DNA of 64,000 nt, taken from contig NZ_JAUHPW010000002.1 in assembly GCF_030418455.1 (NCBI RefSeq), positions 186,001 to 250,000 on the forward strand, written 5' to 3'. How positions within the stretch are numbered: the first letter of the stretch is position 1; each line of letters starts with the position of its first letter. The stretch comes from Demequina litoralis. Its GTDB lineage: Bacteria > Actinomycetota > Actinomycetes > Actinomycetales > Demequinaceae. A model generated the notes under the pieces. It saw nothing but the letters and a program-made list of their open reading frames with translations. It was not told the origin of the DNA and ran no database searches. The position numbers and the translations under genes were made by a program. Positions 1-8,613 of the stretch are shown piece after piece.

Positions 1-364
1 AGACGTCCCACTTCGACAGGTAGGCGAGCACCACGAGGCCCGAGTCGGTCGTGTGGCCCTCGGAGTACGCGGGCTTGGGCTCCTCGCCGGCCGACAGCGT
101 CGTGCCGTCGGGCAGCCGCACGTACATGTACTCGGGCGCACCCGGGCTGGTCGACACGAACGACGCGACGTTGTTCTCGGTGATGGACTCCCCGGAGAGG
201 TAGCGCACCTCGAGCGCACGCGCCGCGACGGTCGCGCGCTGGTCGAGGGTGCGCAGCGCGTCGTCGCGCATGATCTGCGCGGCCGCCACGGCGAGCGGGA
301 TGCCCAGCATGATGACCGCGACCGCGAGCGCGGAGAAGGTCGCGGCGAGGACGCGCCGACGCAC
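1..364 (-). CDS. Sensor histidine kinase, N-terminal part (runs off the window)
   Basis: This is the first 121 codons of a gene that continues beyond the left edge. The GTG start at 364 lies 8 nt after the stop of the response regulator gene and is preceded by GAGGGGA. The product opens with a basic VRRRV stretch and a hydrophobic segment (about residues 8-28) that should be a membrane anchor. A probable extracytoplasmic sensor region follows, with VRLPDGTTLS and, at the edge, the hydrophobic LVVLAYLS. The kinase core (HisKA and HATPase) lies outside the window, so the histidine-kinase call rests on gene order behind an OmpR-type regulator and on the N-terminal layout. The signal cannot be told from this. 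Confidence 0.75.
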   Translation of the reverse strand, partial: MRRRVLAATFSALAVAVIMLGIPLAVAAAQIMRDDALRTLDQRATVAARALEVRYLSGESITENNVASFVSTSPGAPEYMYVRLPDGTTLSAGEEPKPAYSEGHTTDSGLVVLAYLSKWDV

Positions 365-372
365 GGGTCCCC

Positions 373-1050
373 TCAGGCGCCGTTCTCGAAGCGGAAGCCC
401 ATGCCCCGCACCGTCGTGATGAAGTGCGGCTGCGAGGCGTCGTCACCGAGCTTGCGGCGGAGCCAGGACACGTGCATGTCGAGGGTCTTCGACGGCGCGC
501 CCGGGTCCGCGGACCACACCTCGCGCATGAGGGTGTCGCGCGACACGACCGAGCCGGCGTTGGAGACGAGCACCTGCAGCAGGTCGAACTCCTTGCCGCT
601 CAGCTGCAGCTCGGCGCCGTCGAGGTAGGCGCGGTGGCCCGCGACGTCGATGCGCACGCCGCCGGCCTCGATGTCGACGCCCGAGTCGGTGCCCGTGCGG
701 CGGCGCAGCAGCGCGCGCACGCGGGCGAGCAGCTCCGCGAGACGGAACGGCTTCGTGACGTAGTCGTCGGCGCCGGCGTCGAGGCCGACGACGAGGTCGA
801 CCTCGTCGGCGCGCGCGGTGAGCATGAGGATCGGCACCTGGAGGCCCTTGTCGCGGATGCGCCGCGCCACGTCCACACCGTCGATGTCGGGCAGGCCCAG
901 GTCAAGGATCACCAGGTCCGCGTCATCGGATGCCCCGACCCCTCCCGCGCCGGTGCCATGCCACTCGACGTCGTACCCCTCCCTGCCCAAAGCACGGGTC
1001 AAGGGTTCTGAAATGGTCGGGTCATCTTCGACCAAAACAATTCGCGTCAT
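373..1050 (-). CDS. OmpR/PhoB-family response regulator
   Basis: The protein has 225 residues, usual for the family. The receiver domain is residues 1 to about 115, with the acidic pair in VEDD near residues 8-10, the phospho-acceptor Asp50 in LVILDLGLPD, Thr78 and Lys100 in YVTKPF. A winged-helix DNA-binding domain follows (about 130-222), with the typical LSGKEFDLL and TLDMHVSWLRRKLG stretches and ending in a VRGMGFRF-like strand. It is presumably phosphorylated by the kinase encoded 8 nt downstream. The ATG at 1050 is chosen because a -10-like TACTGT sits six bases upstream, implying a leaderless message. The first 15 codons are richer in A and T than the rest of the gene. Confidence 0.93.
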   Translation of the reverse strand: MTRIVLVEDDPTISEPLTRALGREGYDVEWHGTGAGGVGASDDADLVILDLGLPDIDGVDVARRIRDKGLQVPILMLTARADEVDLVVGLDAGADDYVTKPFRLAELLARVRALLRRRTGTDSGVDIEAGGVRIDVAGHRAYLDGAELQLSGKEFDLLQVLVSNAGSVVSRDTLMREVWSADPGAPSKTLDMHVSWLRRKLGDDASQPHFITTVRGMGFRFENGA

Positions 1051-1056
1051 GCAGTT

Positions 1057-1084
1057 ACAGTACCCGTGCGGACGGAGTTTGCAA
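1057..1084 (-). promoter_or_regulatory. Candidate promoter of the response regulator gene
   Basis: On the minus strand TTGCAA (1079-1084) and TACTGT (1057-1062) are separated by 16 bp, and the ATG follows six bases after the -10 element. The spacing fits a sigma-70-type promoter giving a leaderless transcript. It overlaps the region upstream of the divergent membrane protein gene. Only sequence similarity supports it. Confidence 0.4.
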
Positions 1085-1143
1085 CGACCGCCTACGGCCG
1101 CGCCCGCGGGCCGGGCCCGCCCGCACGGATACGCTGGGTGGCC

Positions 1144-3261
1144 GTGACGCGACCCGCCCTCCGCCATGCCTCGGCCCAGGCCTCGCCGCGCGCGGCGGCG
1201 GCGCTCGTGGCGGCTCCCGAGCGCATCGTCCTCGCCCTGGTCGTCCTCGCGCTCGCCGCGGGCCTGTGGGCGGCGGTCGGGCTGCACGAGCCGTGGACGG
1301 TGCTGCCGACCGCCGCGGCCGGGATCGCGCTCGCATGGCGGCTCGTGCCCGCCCCGGTCGTGGCGGCCGCGGCCGACCGCCGCGCCGCGCTGCTCGCGCT
1401 CGTCGGCACCGGCGCGTGGGCGGTCGTCAACGCGGTCATGCACGCCGAGTACCTCATCGTGGTCCGCGACCCGGGCTTCCTGTCGCTCGCGGGGCTGTGG
1501 CTCGTCGACCACCCGGGCTCGGACATCCCGACCCTCGGCGCGATCGACGCCGCGGCGGTCGACGGCACGGTGCTGGCGGACGCGTCGCAGGCATGGAACC
1601 TGCGCGGCGACGCCGTGCAGCCGCAGGGCGCGCGCATGCTCTCGGCGCTCATCGCGGTCGGCGGCTGGGTCGGCGGCGACCGCGGCGTGCTCCTCGCCAA
1701 CACCGTGGTGGGCGCGGTCGGCATCCTCGCGGTGTACGTCCTCGCCCGGCGCATGCTCGGCCCGCTCGCATCGCTCGCGCCCGCCGCGGCGGTGGCGTTG
1801 TCGGTGTCGCACATCGGGCTGTCGCGCGCCGCGTACACGGAGCCGCTGACGCTCGTGCTCGTGATCGCGTCCGCGCTGTGGCTGTGGCGGGGCGTCGAGG
1901 AGTCCCGGCGCGGGCCGCTGCTGCTCGGCGCGGCCGCCGCGGGCGCGACCACCTTCATCCGCATCGACGGCGCCGCCTTCGCCGCGGGCCTGGGCGCGGC
2001 GACCGTCCTCGCGCTCGCCCTGTCCGACGCGCCCCGCTCCCGCCGCGCCGGTGCCGCGCTGGCGGCGCTCGCGGTCCAGGCGCTCGCCGTCTACGCCGGG
2101 TATGCCGCGCTGTGGCGATGGAGCGAGGGCTACGCCGAACGGCTCGCCGACCAGGCCGTCACCCTCATGGTGGGCTACGGCGCCCTCGTGGTCGTGCTCG
2201 CGGTGTGGGCGCTCGCGTGGCTCGGCGGCGCCGACCGCGTCGCGACCGGAGCGCGCGACATGCTCGGCGTCCGCGGCGCACGGGCGGCCGGGGCGTCGGT
2301 CGCGGGCCTGCTGCTGGTGCTCGCGTCGCGGCCGCTGTGGATGACCGCGCACCGGGGCACCGAGTCCAGCGTGGACCGCTTCACCAACTCGGTGGTCGAG
2401 TCCTTCCAGACCTCCCAGGGGCTCGAGGTGGACCCGACCCGCACGTACGCCGAGCACACGGTCGCGTGGGTGAGCTACTACCTCACGTGGCCGCTCGTGC
2501 TGCTCGGCATCCTCGGCTTCGGGCTCGCGACCACGTGGATGATCCGCCGTCGCCCCGGGTGGGCGCTGCTGCTCGGCGCGACCCTGCCGACCTCCCTGCT
2601 GTACTTCTGGAACCCCGAGGTGGTGCCGGACCAGCTGTGGGCCTTCCGGCGCTTCGAGCCCGCGACGCTGCCCGGCTTCGCGATCGCCGCGGCCGTCGCC
2701 GCGTGGTGGATCGTGGACCGGCTGCGGCCCGCGTGGCGCGCGGGCGCGCGGCGTGTCGCCGCCGGCGCGTTCGTGGTGCTGCCGCTCACCACGTGGGTGT
2801 CGCTGGCCCCCGGATCCGACCTGCCCGTGTCCGCCGCCACCCCGGTGTTCGTGCGCGAGATGGGCGGCGCGTACTCCCAGCTCGAGGCGCTGTGCGCGGT
2901 CGCTCCCGACCGCCCCGTCATCCTCGCGGGCACGTCGTCGCACTTCGGCTCGCTCCGCGTGATGTGCGACGAGCCGACCGTGCTCGTGCTCGCTGCGCTC
3001 GGGCCCGACGAGATCGCGGCCGTGGCGCGGGCCTGGGACACGGCCCCGGTGGTCCTCACCCGCAACCCCGAGTGGTTCGACTGGGCCGACGAGCCTGCCG
3101 TCGTCGTGCAGTCCAGCGTCCGTCAGGCGAGCTACGAGCTGCAGGGCATCCCCCGCACCTATTTCGACCGGCGCTACTCCTGGTACGCCGGGATCGTCGG
3201 CGAGGACGGCACCCTCGAACCGGTCCCGGCAGCCGCCGCAGCCGAGGTCACCAGCCCCTAG
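1144..3261 (+). CDS. Polytopic membrane protein, probable GT-C-type glycosyltransferase
   Basis: About 705 residues with ten or more hydrophobic segments. The first extracytoplasmic loop carries VVRDPGFLSL, followed by SRAAYTEPLTLVL and FIRIDGAAF. A conserved acidic residue after the first helix, an Arg/Asp-rich loop, and an arginine next to an acidic residue between helices are the plan of GT-C enzymes that use polyprenyl-phosphate sugars (PMT/ArnT-like). A C-terminal non-membrane part of about 150 residues includes PVFVREMGGAYSQLEAL. I use the GTG at 1144 (VTRPALRH). An in-frame GTG at 1066 would start inside the divergent regulator's promoter. The sugar and acceptor cannot be told. The family call is inference from topology. 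Confidence 0.6.
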   Translation: MTRPALRHASAQASPRAAAALVAAPERIVLALVVLALAAGLWAAVGLHEPWTVLPTAAAGIALAWRLVPAPVVAAAADRRAALLALVGTGAWAVVNAVMHAEYLIVVRDPGFLSLAGLWLVDHPGSDIPTLGAIDAAAVDGTVLADASQAWNLRGDAVQPQGARMLSALIAVGGWVGGDRGVLLANTVVGAVGILAVYVLARRMLGPLASLAPAAAVALSVSHIGLSRAAYTEPLTLVLVIASALWLWRGVEESRRGPLLLGAAAAGATTFIRIDGAAFAAGLGAATVLALALSDAPRSRRAGAALAALAVQALAVYAGYAALWRWSEGYAERLADQAVTLMVGYGALVVVLAVWALAWLGGADRVATGARDMLGVRGARAAGASVAGLLLVLASRPLWMTAHRGTESSVDRFTNSVVESFQTSQGLEVDPTRTYAEHTVAWVSYYLTWPLVLLGILGFGLATTWMIRRRPGWALLLGATLPTSLLYFWNPEVVPDQLWAFRRFEPATLPGFAIAAAVAAWWIVDRLRPAWRAGARRVAAGAFVVLPLTTWVSLAPGSDLPVSAATPVFVREMGGAYSQLEALCAVAPDRPVILAGTSSHFGSLRVMCDEPTVLVLAALGPDEIAAVARAWDTAPVVLTRNPEWFDWADEPAVVVQSSVRQASYELQGIPRTYFDRRYSWYAGIVGEDGTLEPVPAAAAAEVTSP

Positions 3262-3333
3262 CCCCCGGCCCCTTGTCCACCGGTCGCGGCGCGGGCCTCG
3301 ACCACGCCGGGCGCGGCACGATGCGATGGCGGC

Positions 3334-6210
3334 ATGGTCGTGACGGTCGAGGGTGTGGGCGATGTCGAGGTCGCCCCGGGCACCCCGCTCGACGCGATCC
3401 TCGCCGCGGTGCGCGCCCCCGCGGCCGTGTGGTGCGGCGGGGTGCGGCTCGACGGCGCGCATCGTGCCGGGCGTCCGCCGCTGGTCGCGGGCGCGCTGCT
3501 CGCCCCGGGGCCGGGGCCCGCGCCGTCGCCGCCCGCGGGGCCCCACCTGCGGGTGGTCGCCGGACCCGACGCGGGCGCGACCCTCGTGGCGCACGACGGC
3601 GCGCTCGTCGTGGGACGCGACGGTGCCGCCCCGCTGGCCGATCCGGCGCTGAGCCGGCGTCATCTCGTGCTCGGCGCCGACGGCCGCGTGCGCGACCTGG
3701 GCTCGCGCAACGGCACGGTCCGCGAGCGCGACGGACGCTCCCGGCGCCTCGGAAGGGTTCCCCGCAGGCTCCGCCCGGGCGACCTTGTGCGGGCCGGCGG
3801 GAGCGTGCTCCGGTGGGTCGATCCCACGGCCACGGACGATGCGACGGCGGGGACCGCGGCTCCGGCGCGCCCCGCGACGATGCTCGCGGGCCTCGCCGGC
3901 GCCGCCGCCGGAGCAGTCGCCCTCGGCGCGGCGACCGGGCGGTGGGTGATCGCGGTCGCGATGGTCGGCGCGCCCGTCGCGGTCGCGGTCGCGGCGCTCG
4001 CCCGCCGACGACGCGGCCCCGCCGGGGTGGCGCCCGTCGGGATCGAGGCGCTCGCCGCGCTCCCCCTGCCGATCGCCGTCGAAGGGACGCCGGAACGCGC
4101 GCGTGCGGTGGTGCGCGCGATCGTGCTCGCACGCGGTGCCGCCGCGCCGCCTCCGCTGCACGAGGGATGGATGCGCTGGCTCGAGGACCGCCTGCACGAC
4201 GGTGACGTGCGCATCGTGCCGCCGGGCGTCGACGCCCCGTCGGAGGCCGCGACGGTGCTGGACGCGGGCCGCGGCCTCATGCGCCGCGACGGCCGCACCG
4301 TGCCATGGGAGCTCGCCGCGGTCGCGGAACGCACCGCCGACGTCCTCGCGCGGGCGCGGGCGTCGCAGCAGCCCGCCGACCTCCCCACGGTGCTGCGCTG
4401 GGCGGACCTGCCCCCACCGCCGCACCGCGCCGACCCGGACGGTGGGCGGGCGGCCGGGCGCCGGCTCGTCGCACGCCTCGGAGTCGACGCGGACGGCCCC
4501 GTCGACCTCGACCTCGACGGCGACGGCCCGCACGTGCTGGTCGCGGGCACCACGGGTGCGGGCAAGTCCGCGCTGCTCGAGACGCTGGTGTCCGCGCTCG
4601 CCCACGCGCACGGCCCCGACCGCCTTGGCATCGCGCTCGTGGATCTCAAGGCCGGCGCGGGCCTCGGCGGCTGTGCGGCCCTGCCGCACGTGCGCGGGCT
4701 GCTCACGGATCTCGAGCGCGCGTCCGCGCGCCGGGCGCTGCTGGGGCTCGCGTGCGAGCTGCGCGAGCGCAAGCGGGCGCTGTCGTCCGCGGGGGTGGCG
4801 TCCTGGCGCGAGTGGGAGGACCGGCCGGGCGCCGCGGCACCGGCACGGCTGCTCGTCGTGGTCGACGAGTTCCAGGAGCTCGCCGCGCTCGACCCTGGAT
4901 TCCTTCCCGAGCTCGCGCGGCTCGCCGCCCAGGGGCGGGCGCTCGGCATGCATCTCGTGCTCGCGACGCAACGACCGGCGGGGGCGGTGAGCCCGGCGAT
5001 CCGCGCGAACGTCGCGACGGTGATCGCGTTGCGCGCCGCATCGGCCTCCGAGTCCCAGGACCTGCTCGGCGATGCGGAGGCCGCGGCGCTGCCCGCCGCG
5101 GTGCCGGGTCGCGCGATCGTCGACTCGCCGCACGGCCGCACCACCATGCAGGCGGCGCTGCCGCTCGCCGACCCGCGCCCGCCCGTGCGACCGCTGGGCG
5201 AGCCGGTTCCCCCGTCGCGGCCCCTGGCGGCCGCTGCCGCCGCGCGCTGGGCTTCCGCCGAGGCCGCCGCGCCTCTGTGGCTCGCACCCGATCCGCCCGA
5301 CGGGCCGGCACCCGCGGGCGCGCTGGGCTGGCTGGACCTGCCCGAGCAGCGCTCGCGCCGGCCTCTCGCGTGGGACCCGCGGGCGGGGCCGCTCGTGGTG
5401 GTGGGCCCCCGCGGATCGGGGCGCTCCGGCGTCCTCGACGCCGCTGCCGCGGCGATGCCGGGAGCCGCACGGCTGCCCGCGGATCCCCGCGAGGCGGCGC
5501 GCACGCTCGCGCTGGCGGCCGCGGCACGCCCGACGGCCCTCCTCATCGACGATGCGGACATCGCATGCACGACGCTCGAGCCGCTGCTGCGCGGCGCGGC
5601 GCAGGCGCTCGAAGACCTCGCGCGCCTCGTCCCGTTGGTTCTCGCATGCGGCCCCGGGTGGGGGACGCGATGGGCGTCGCGGTCGGGCCTGACGGTGGCC
5701 CTCGGCGGGCTCGACCGCGTCGAGGCGGCGCTGTGGGGGGTGCCGCCCGCGCTGGTCGGGCGGCCGCCGGAGCCCGGGCGCGGTGTCGCCGTGACGGCGG
5801 CGGGTGCGGGCGAGTGCTGGATCCCGCGCGCCCGGGCAGGTCCGGGGCGGGTGCTCGTCCGGCCGCTGCGCTGTCCCGCGGACCTGGCCGCGGGCGCGAT
5901 CGGCGTGGTGGGCGACGAGGCCCGGGCCCTGATGCTCCCTCGCGGCGGCCTCCGCGTCGTCGGTCCGCCCGGCCGCGCCCGCGACCATGCGGTGCGTGTC
6001 CTCGCCGAGGCCGGTGCCGAGCCCGAGGCCGCGACCCGCGTCGCTCCCGGGGCCGGCCTGGTCGTCGTCGTGGAGCCCACGCCGATGCACGTGCGCGAGC
6101 TGGGCATCGCCGCGACGCCGGGCCTCGCCGACCCGTCACCCCCGCCCGGTCGCGTGCTGGTGGGTCGCGACGGCGTGTACGAGGCGGCGCAGCTGCGGTC
6201 AGTCGCCTGA
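3334..6210 (+). CDS. FHA-domain FtsK/SpoIIIE-type ATPase
   Basis: A 958-residue protein. An N-terminal FHA domain (about residues 70-150) shows the phosphothreonine-binding pattern GRDG, SRRH and GSRNGT. Two hydrophobic segments follow at about 182-226. The FtsK-type motor has Walker A GTTGAGKS near residue 404, Walker B LLVVVDEFQEL near 507 and the downstream LATQRPAGAV. A second, weaker P-loop (GPRGSGRS, near 691) lies in a C-terminal ATPase-like domain. FHA plus tandem FtsK modules resemble EssC/EccC motors of type VII secretion, but no WXG100, EccB, EccD or mycosin gene is near. It could instead move DNA or another polymer. The start is ATG; the 3' end overlaps the converging neighbour by 12 bp. 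Confidence 0.82.
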   Translation: MVVTVEGVGDVEVAPGTPLDAILAAVRAPAAVWCGGVRLDGAHRAGRPPLVAGALLAPGPGPAPSPPAGPHLRVVAGPDAGATLVAHDGALVVGRDGAAPLADPALSRRHLVLGADGRVRDLGSRNGTVRERDGRSRRLGRVPRRLRPGDLVRAGGSVLRWVDPTATDDATAGTAAPARPATMLAGLAGAAAGAVALGAATGRWVIAVAMVGAPVAVAVAALARRRRGPAGVAPVGIEALAALPLPIAVEGTPERARAVVRAIVLARGAAAPPPLHEGWMRWLEDRLHDGDVRIVPPGVDAPSEAATVLDAGRGLMRRDGRTVPWELAAVAERTADVLARARASQQPADLPTVLRWADLPPPPHRADPDGGRAAGRRLVARLGVDADGPVDLDLDGDGPHVLVAGTTGAGKSALLETLVSALAHAHGPDRLGIALVDLKAGAGLGGCAALPHVRGLLTDLERASARRALLGLACELRERKRALSSAGVASWREWEDRPGAAAPARLLVVVDEFQELAALDPGFLPELARLAAQGRALGMHLVLATQRPAGAVSPAIRANVATVIALRAASASESQDLLGDAEAAALPAAVPGRAIVDSPHGRTTMQAALPLADPRPPVRPLGEPVPPSRPLAAAAAARWASAEAAAPLWLAPDPPDGPAPAGALGWLDLPEQRSRRPLAWDPRAGPLVVVGPRGSGRSGVLDAAAAAMPGAARLPADPREAARTLALAAAARPTALLIDDADIACTTLEPLLRGAAQALEDLARLVPLVLACGPGWGTRWASRSGLTVALGGLDRVEAALWGVPPALVGRPPEPGRGVAVTAAGAGECWIPRARAGPGRVLVRPLRCPADLAAGAIGVVGDEARALMLPRGGLRVVGPPGRARDHAVRVLAEAGAEPEAATRVAPGAGLVVVVEPTPMHVRELGIAATPGLADPSPPPGRVLVGRDGVYEAAQLRSVA

Positions 6211-6609
6211 CGGGCGCAGCGCGGGCCGGCCGGCGACGAGCACGGCGATGCCGACGAGGACGCCGAGCGCCGCGACGGGGACGCCCAGCGCGGGCCTCAC
6301 CCCGGTGAGGTTGATGCCGGCGAGCGTCTGCAGCGCCTGCCACGTGAGGGCCGCCGAGACCGCCCAGCGCGCTCCGCGGTGGAGCGACCGCGCGACCAGG
6401 AGGAGGCCCGCCGCGGTGAGCCCGAAGAAGGCCGCGAGGCCGACCGCGAAGGCCGGCTCGGGCAGCGAGGCGGCATGGATCGCGTAGGCGACGGCAGCGA
6501 CCGCCATGCCCGCCGCCTCGGCCGCGACGCCGAGAGCGGCCAAAAGACCGATTCTGCCGCGCGAGGCGCCCTCCGACCGGGACCTCCGGCGCTTGCGGTC
6601 CTCGTTCAC
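6199..6609 (-). CDS. Small four-helix membrane protein of unknown function
   Basis: A 136-residue protein with a basic, disordered N terminus (NEDRKRRRSRSEG) and four hydrophobic segments. I do not recognise a characterised family. The GTG start at 6609 is preceded by GAGGGGG. It converges on the FHA-FtsK gene with a 12-bp overlap of the two 3' ends and diverges from whiB1, sharing the 159-bp upstream region. Mycobacteria also have a small membrane-protein gene near whiB1, so this may be a conserved neighbour, but that comparison is from memory. Confidence 0.7.
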   Translation of the reverse strand: MNEDRKRRRSRSEGASRGRIGLLAALGVAAEAAGMAVAAVAYAIHAASLPEPAFAVGLAAFFGLTAAGLLLVARSLHRGARWAVSAALTWQALQTLAGINLTGVRPALGVPVAALGVLVGIAVLVAGRPALRPSGD

Positions 6610-6627
6610 GGGGCCCCCTCCCGCCCT

Positions 6628-6643
6628 TGTGAGGGAACCCACA
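6628..6643 (+). promoter_or_regulatory. CRP-like site upstream of whiB1
   Basis: TGTGA-GGGAAC-CCACA matches the CRP/Crp-family consensus TGTGA-N6-TCACA with one mismatch in the right half. It is 126 bp upstream of the whiB1 start, in an unusually A/T-rich stretch that also holds TTGAAA (6655-6660), a possible -35 element. The M. tuberculosis whiB1 promoter is known to be controlled by the cAMP receptor protein, which makes the match meaningful, but binding here is inference. Confidence 0.4.
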
Positions 6644-6768
6644 GGAAACACCTCTTGAAACATGTTCGTTACTTGTGCGAATCTTAAGGAAGTCGAAACG
6701 CGATGACGCGACGAACCCCCTGTGATCCACGGGCTTCGTCGCGCCATGCTACCCCCCAAGGAGATCCC

Positions 6769-7023
6769 ATGGATTGGCGCACCAGCGCAGCTTGCCTCGA
6801 AGTCGATGACCCCGAGCTCTTCTTCCCCGTCGGCAACACCGGCCCGGCCCTCGTGCAGATCGAGAAGGCCAAGTCCGTGTGCCAGCGCTGCGACGTGCGC
6901 GACACGTGCCTGCAGTGGGCGATGGAGCACAACCAGGACTCCGGCGTCTGGGGCGGCCTGTCCGAGGACGAGCGCCGCTCGCTCAAGCGCCGCGCGGCCC
7001 GCGCGCGCCGCGCCGCCAAGTAG
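6769..7023 (+). CDS. whiB1: WhiB-family iron-sulfur regulator, WhiB1 type
   Basis: An 84-residue protein, the same length as mycobacterial WhiB1 and opening with the same MDWR. The four cluster-binding cysteines are Cys9, Cys38, Cys41 and Cys47 (C-X2-C-X5-C). GVWGG at 59-63 and the basic tail (LKRRAARARRAAK) are the turn and DNA-contacting parts. WhiB1 proteins hold a [4Fe-4S] cluster sensitive to nitric oxide and bind the primary sigma factor. The start is fixed by AAGGAG at 6758-6763, six bases before ATG; an in-frame ATG at 6703 lacks this. A strong terminator follows. The gene sits beside pdtaS, as in mycobacteria. Confidence 0.93.
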   Translation: MDWRTSAACLEVDDPELFFPVGNTGPALVQIEKAKSVCQRCDVRDTCLQWAMEHNQDSGVWGGLSEDERRSLKRRAARARRAAK

Positions 7024-7032
7024 CACCTGCGT

Positions 7033-7067
7033 CGAAGCCCCGTCCGGCACCGCCGGGCGGGGCTTCG
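7033..7067. terminator. Intrinsic terminator between whiB1 and pdtaS
   Basis: CGAAGCCCCG (7033-7042) pairs with CGGGGCTTCG (7058-7067). An inner CCGGC/GCCGG stem with a 3-nt loop extends it past one mismatch. It lies between the converging 3' ends of whiB1 and pdtaS and can serve both. There is no long T run, as is common in GC-rich genomes. Confidence 0.75.
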
Positions 7068-7090
7068 TGCTTCCCTGGCGGTGCCGCTGG

Positions 7091-8554
7091 CTAGAGCCGC
7101 GGGTCCGAGACGCGCTCCTCGACGCTCGCGCGCAGGTCGACCACCGAGCCGTTCTCGACGTTCGTCCACTCGATCGACCCCGACAGCTCGTTCTGCACGA
7201 GGGTGCGGACGATCTGCGAGCCGAGGCCCGACGGCTCGACGGTGATGCCGACCCCGTCGTCGGACACCGTGACGTGCAGGCGACGGCCCTCGCGATCGGC
7301 GGCCACCGTGATCGTGCCCTGCGCACGGCCCGCGAAGCCGTGCTCGACCGCGTTGGTCACGAGCTCGGTGATGACGAGCGCCAGCGACGACGCGTACTGC
7401 GCGGGGATGAGCCCGAACTCGCCGGTGTTGACGATGCGCACCTGGGTGTCCGGTGACGCGACCTCGGCCGCCATCCGGATCGAGCGCGACACCAGCTCGT
7501 CGAAGTTGACGAGCTCGTCGAGCGTGCCCGACAGCGTCTCGTGCACGAGCGCGATGGTGGCGACGCGTCGCATCGCCTCCGCGAGCGCCTCCTTCGCCTC
7601 CGGCGCCTCGACGCGCCGCGACTGCAGGCGCAGCAGCGCCGCGACCGTCTGGAGGTTGTTCTTCACGCGGTGATGGATCTCGCGGATCGTCGCATCCTTG
7701 GTCACGAGCTCGCGCTCGCGGCGGCGCAGGTCCGACACGTCGCGGCACAGCAGCACGGCGCCGACGCGCGCGCCGTGCTCGGTGACGGGGATCGCGCGCA
7801 GCGACAGCGCCGCGCCGTTGGCCTCGAGGTCGGTGCGCCATGCGGCGCGCCCGGCGACCACCATGGCGAGCGTCTCGTCGACCACTCCCTGGTCCTCGAG
7901 CAGCTCGCTCGTGACGCGCGGCAGCGACTTGTTCATGAGCGAGCCGTGCACGCCGAGGCGGTGGAAGCACGACAGCGCGTTGGGCGACGCGTACGTGACG
8001 TGCCCGACCGCGTCGAGCCGCAGCACGCCGTCGCCCACGCGCGGCGCCCCGCGGCGCGGCCCGGTGATCGACGTGTGGACGGGGAACTCGCCGCGCGTGA
8101 CCATGCGCAGCAGGTCGTCGGCCGCGCCCTTGTAGTTGAGCTCGAGGCGGCTCGACGAGCGCGACACCGCCTGCGACACCTCGCGCGTCATCACGGCGAT
8201 CGCGCGACCGTTCATCACCACCGGCAGCGCGTCCTCGCGCACCGCGTACGTCTCGTCCCAGCGAGGCTCGCGCGAGCCCACGATGCCGCCCTCCTCGAGC
8301 GCCCGCGCGAGATGCGCGACACGGCCGTCCGGGGCGCCCTTGCCGACGACGTCGTCCAGATGCACCGTCGGGCCGGTCGACGGGCGGCACTGGGCCACCG
8401 CGACGAAGCCGTCGCCCACCTGGCGCCACAGCACCAGGTCCGCGAACGACAGGTCCGCGATGATCTGCCAGTCGGAGACGAGCAGGCCGAGCCACTCGGC
8501 CTCCGCATCCGAGATGGGGCCGTGCTCCTCGATGGTGTCGCGCAGGGTTGCCAC
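7091..8554 (-). CDS. pdtaS: Sensor histidine kinase, PdtaS type
   Basis: A 487-residue cytosolic kinase with no membrane segments. The N-terminal GAF-like half contains SDWQIIADLSFADLVLW and a PAS-like region follows (VLRLDAVGHVTYASPNAL). The kinase core is of the HisKA_2 type with the phospho-acceptor block EIHHRVKNNLQTVAALL. An HATPase domain follows with ELVTNAVEHGF (N box) and VSDDGVGI (G1). PdtaS works with PdtaR, an ANTAR RNA-binding regulator that is not in this window. The GTG at 8554 is chosen because TAGGCT lies seven bases upstream, suggesting a leaderless message. The length is close to the mycobacterial protein. Confidence 0.9.
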   Translation of the reverse strand: MATLRDTIEEHGPISDAEAEWLGLLVSDWQIIADLSFADLVLWRQVGDGFVAVAQCRPSTGPTVHLDDVVGKGAPDGRVAHLARALEEGGIVGSREPRWDETYAVREDALPVVMNGRAIAVMTREVSQAVSRSSSRLELNYKGAADDLLRMVTRGEFPVHTSITGPRRGAPRVGDGVLRLDAVGHVTYASPNALSCFHRLGVHGSLMNKSLPRVTSELLEDQGVVDETLAMVVAGRAAWRTDLEANGAALSLRAIPVTEHGARVGAVLLCRDVSDLRRRERELVTKDATIREIHHRVKNNLQTVAALLRLQSRRVEAPEAKEALAEAMRRVATIALVHETLSGTLDELVNFDELVSRSIRMAAEVASPDTQVRIVNTGEFGLIPAQYASSLALVITELVTNAVEHGFAGRAQGTITVAADREGRRLHVTVSDDGVGITVEPSGLGSQIVRTLVQNELSGSIEWTNVENGSVVDLRASVEERVSDPRL

Positions 8555-8613
8555 GAGGACCAGCCTAGAGCCGTCTCGCGGGCGCGATAGCCTGAGCGCA
8601 GGGGGTTCCACCG

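Noticed and set aside
930-4205. 1091-codon plus-strand frame
   Set aside because: It runs out of frame through the membrane protein and FHA-FtsK genes and is almost pure Arg/Ala/Gly/Pro. It is a shadow.
373-6090. Very long open frame (over 1900 codons) on the minus strand
   Set aside because: Only its last 225 codons (the response regulator) look like protein. The rest is Arg/Ala/Gly-rich shadow coding opposite the membrane protein and FHA-FtsK genes, a high-GC artefact.
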